Assembly (NCBI GenBank): GCA_902560725.1
Contig: CACEMR010000015.1
Coordinates: forward strand, 1 to 33,597
From: an uncultured Alphaproteobacteria bacterium
GTDB taxonomy: Bacteria > Pseudomonadota > Alphaproteobacteria > HIMB59 > GCA-002718135
Length of the DNA: 33,597 nucleotides
Direction of reading: 5' to 3'
This document shows, piece after piece, positions 32,070 to 33,597 of the stretch. The position numbers and the translations under genes were made by a program. Position 1 is the first letter of the stretch, and every line of letters begins with the position of its first letter. The notes beneath the pieces were generated by a model. The model did no database searches. It had not been told where the DNA came from and saw only the letters and a program-made list of their open reading frames with translations.

Positions 32070-32758
32070 AAAGAAATTATTTTTAGTAAGTAATTTGCGA
32101 ATTTTAATTTTTCAATTTCATTGTCTTTAATACTTAATTTAAAACCTTCATTTAATTGAAATACAAATTGATTTTTTTCATTATATATATACCCTTCTTT
32201 AGCATATATAATATTCTCTTCTTTATCAAAAAAACTAATAAAAATATCTTTAAAAATATTATTACTTTTTTTAAAATCTAATGTAGTTGTTTCATTCAGT
32301 TCAAGAAAATTAGATGTTAGCATTTGATTAAAATCTATTGTGTTTCTTAAATCAAATTCTTTAACTTTATATTTTTCATATATTTTTGGAGAAAAATAGA
32401 AGTTTAGTGAAATATAAAAAATAATTAAAAGTAATGAAAATAAAATTAATGAAAACTTTATTGGCTTTAATTGCATCCCCAAACTATATATCGCAATTAT
32501 TTCTTTATCTTTCTGGAGTTTGATAAAACATAGTAATATTCCAAAAATAATAATAAAAGGGAGAATTACTGATATTAAATTTGGTATAAGATAAAAAGAT
32601 AAAAAGATTACATTTAGTATATCGACTTGAATTAAGTTTGTTAAAGTAAATAACCTCGTTAATTGCAATAACCAAGCTATTGAAATAAAAATAAAAAAAA
32701 TCAATGTGCATGATTTTAAAATATTGAAAAAAACATACATATTTATTCTATTAATCAT
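32066..32758 (-). CDS. LptF/LptG-type permease lacking the C-terminal membrane half
   Basis: A 230-residue protein matching the N-terminal part of LptF/YjgP permeases, which extract lipopolysaccharide from the inner membrane. Three helices are seen (about 16-33, 48-79, 101-121), with the family stretch KDKEIIAIYSLGM between helices 2 and 3, followed by the start of the periplasmic beta-jellyroll (LNETTTLDF, GYIYNEKNQFVFQLNEGF). Full-length relatives are about 350-390 residues and end with three more helices; none is encoded in any frame of the following 140 bases. So it is truncated or an unusual short form. It is the first gene of the run to orf46-hda-aspS. Confidence 0.72.
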   Translation of the reverse strand: MINRINMYVFFNILKSCTLIFFIFISIAWLLQLTRLFTLTNLIQVDILNVIFLSFYLIPNLISVILPFIIIFGILLCFIKLQKDKEIIAIYSLGMQLKPIKFSLILFSLLLIIFYISLNFYFSPKIYEKYKVKEFDLRNTIDFNQMLTSNFLELNETTTLDFKKSNNIFKDIFISFFDKEENIIYAKEGYIYNEKNQFVFQLNEGFKLSIKDNEIEKLKFANYLLKIISL

Positions 32759-32972
32759 AATTATTAAATTAACTTTTATATCAAAAAGAATGAATTTAAA
32801 TAATTGTTTCTTAATAAATGTTTAATTAATTCAAATAAATAACCACTAATTTTAAATTTATAATTATAAATTCTATGTTTATTCTTATGTAGACAAAAAT
32901 AATTAAGTAAATTAGATAACTAAATACAAATATTTTATCTAATAATTAATATTTAAAATAAAGGAAATAAAT

Positions 32973-33389
32973 ATGAGTAGAACTTTCTCAATAATTAAAC
33001 CAGATGCAACTAAAAGAAATTTAACAGGATCAATTAATAAAAAAATAGAAGAGAGTAACCTAAAAATTATTGCCCAAAAAAGAATTAAACTCTCAAAAGA
33101 TCAAGCTCAAGGATTTTATGCAGTTCATAAAGAAAAATCATTTTTTAATGAACTCATTGAATATATGACATCTGCTCCAGTAGTAGTACAAGTTCTAGAA
33201 GGTGAAAATGCAGTAAATCTATATAGAGAACTAATGGGTTCAACAAACCCAAAGGATGCTAAAGTAGGGACAATAAGAAATGAATTTGCAATAGATATTC
33301 AAGAAAACTCTGTTCATGGATCAGACTCAGATGAAAATGCAAAAATTGAGATAGATTATTTTTTTAATAATGAAGAAATTGTTGGTTAA
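32973..33389 (+). CDS. ndk: Nucleoside diphosphate kinase
   Basis: A 138-residue cytoplasmic enzyme exchanging gamma-phosphate among nucleoside di- and triphosphates. It opens with [14 protein letters not shown], and has the VLEGENAV segment, [17 protein letters not shown] and the phosphohistidine motif NSVHGSDS (His118). A Shine-Dalgarno AAGGAA (32961-32966) precedes the ATG. Divergent from the lptF-like gene over a 214-base gap, the longest true gap of the window; there I see only A/T-rich sequence with an 18-base all-A/T palindrome (32855-32872) and no convincing promoter. Confidence 0.98.
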   Translation: MSRTFSIIKPDATKRNLTGSINKKIEESNLKIIAQKRIKLSKDQAQGFYAVHKEKSFFNELIEYMTSAPVVVQVLEGENAVNLYRELMGSTNPKDAKVGTIRNEFAIDIQENSVHGSDSDENAKIEIDYFFNNEEIVG

Positions 33390-33515
33390 TTAAAATAGTG
33401 AAAAAATTATAATAAGGATTATAGCAATAAAAATAATTGTATAAATTGTTAATTTATTGAATGATTTCCATGTTTCTGCCTTATCTTTAGCTAAATTATC
33501 TTTATTATAATCCAT
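33390..33515 (-). CDS. 41-residue single-helix protein resembling aa3-type cytochrome c oxidase subunit IV
   Basis: ATG at 33515 to TAA at 33390, abutting the ndk stop: together they form TTAATTAA. The peptide has a charged N-terminal half ending in KDKAETWKSFNKL and one hydrophobic helix to the C-terminus. That layout (short charged head, T-W-x-x-F, single helix, about 40-50 residues) is that of the small alphaproteobacterial aa3 oxidase subunit IV family (COX4_pro_2). The family match is from memory of the pattern, not a search. It could be another single-pass microprotein. Confidence 0.55.
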   Translation of the reverse strand: MDYNKDNLAKDKAETWKSFNKLTIYTIIFIAIILIIIFSLF

Positions 33516-33557
33516 ATAAACTTATTAAATTAAAAAATATTTTTTACAATATAATAT

Positions 33558-33597
33558 ATGAGAATCTTTTTAATATTATTGATATTATTTTTTTCTA
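33558..33597 (+). CDS. 5' end of a probable exported protein, cut by the window edge
   Basis: ATG at 33558 opens a frame reading MRIFLILLILFFS before the sequence ends, the start of a Sec or lipoprotein signal sequence. TATAAT (33550-33555), a perfect -10 consensus, lies immediately before the ATG, which would place the transcript start at or after this codon, so the true start may be further right. Divergent from the 41-residue gene with a 42-base gap. Confidence 0.4.
   Translation, partial: MRIFLILLILFFS

Noticed and set aside
32855-32872. 18-base perfect palindrome AATTTATAATTATAAATT before ndk
   Set aside because: It is entirely A/T; palindromes of this size are expected by chance many times in DNA of this composition.
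1-33597. tRNA, rRNA, CRISPR arrays or transposons
   Set aside because: No T-loop-like GGTTCGA segments, no high-G+C structured RNA stretches, no regularly spaced repeats and no transposase motifs were noticed in a reading by eye; a tRNA scan would be the firm test.

Overview
The window is a very A+T-rich, tightly packed bacterial segment. Nearly every intergenic gap is under 100 bases, and neighbouring genes overlap by 1, 4, 8 or 11 bases. Low-complexity Lys/Asn/Ile-rich proteins, the alphaproteobacterial forms of SerC, membrane-bound PuuD urate oxidase, an Hda-type DnaA paralog and a tiny aa3-oxidase-subunit-IV-like protein all point to a streamlined, probably marine alphaproteobacterium (SAR11-like or the HIMB59/AEGEAN-169 type). 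That placement is inference; no rRNA is present to settle it. I saw no tRNA, rRNA, CRISPR array, insertion sequence, integrase or phage gene.

Layout. 1-3700: small membrane proteins, a TVP38/DedA-type protein coupled to an ABC-2 permease, an M20 amidohydrolase, and a lysozyme-like lipoprotein. 3789-5648: HtpG. 5641-10358 (minus strand): TrpB2-type PLP enzyme, a DUF1015 protein, SerC and SerA, which looks like a serine-centred operon. 10403-13489: an EamA exporter, small proteins, a rhodanese, an iodotyrosine-deiodinase-like flavoprotein and a purine phosphoribosyltransferase.

13556-27866 is the core of the window: a divergent purine-catabolism island around a 54-base shared control region (21028-21081). 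To the right run uraH, xdhA, xdhB, xdhC, guaD and puuD. To the left run puuE, uraD, allantoicase, allA, and a complete BMP-type ABC importer (ATPase, two permeases, binding protein). Together they encode every step guanine -> xanthine -> urate -> 5-hydroxyisourate -> OHCU -> (S)-allantoin -> allantoate -> ureidoglycolate -> glyoxylate plus two urea, and most likely the uptake system that feeds it. The urate step is a membrane cytochrome c enzyme, so it should pass electrons to respiration.

27856-33597: AlkA-type glycosylase, a small membrane protein, a second EamA exporter, then on the minus strand an LptF-like protein that lacks its C-terminal membrane half, a 46-residue ORF, an Hda homolog with no conventional start codon, and AspS. 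Divergent from these is ndk, followed by a 41-residue membrane microprotein and the first codons of an exported protein at the right edge.

Points most worth a second look: the self-contained purine-to-urea island and its embedded importer; the dense regulatory gap in front of its binding protein; the lptF/orf46/hda region, where reading frames do not fit standard genes; a deiodinase-like active-site triad; and a DUF1015 protein with a kinase-like DGHHR motif inside a serine operon that has no serB.
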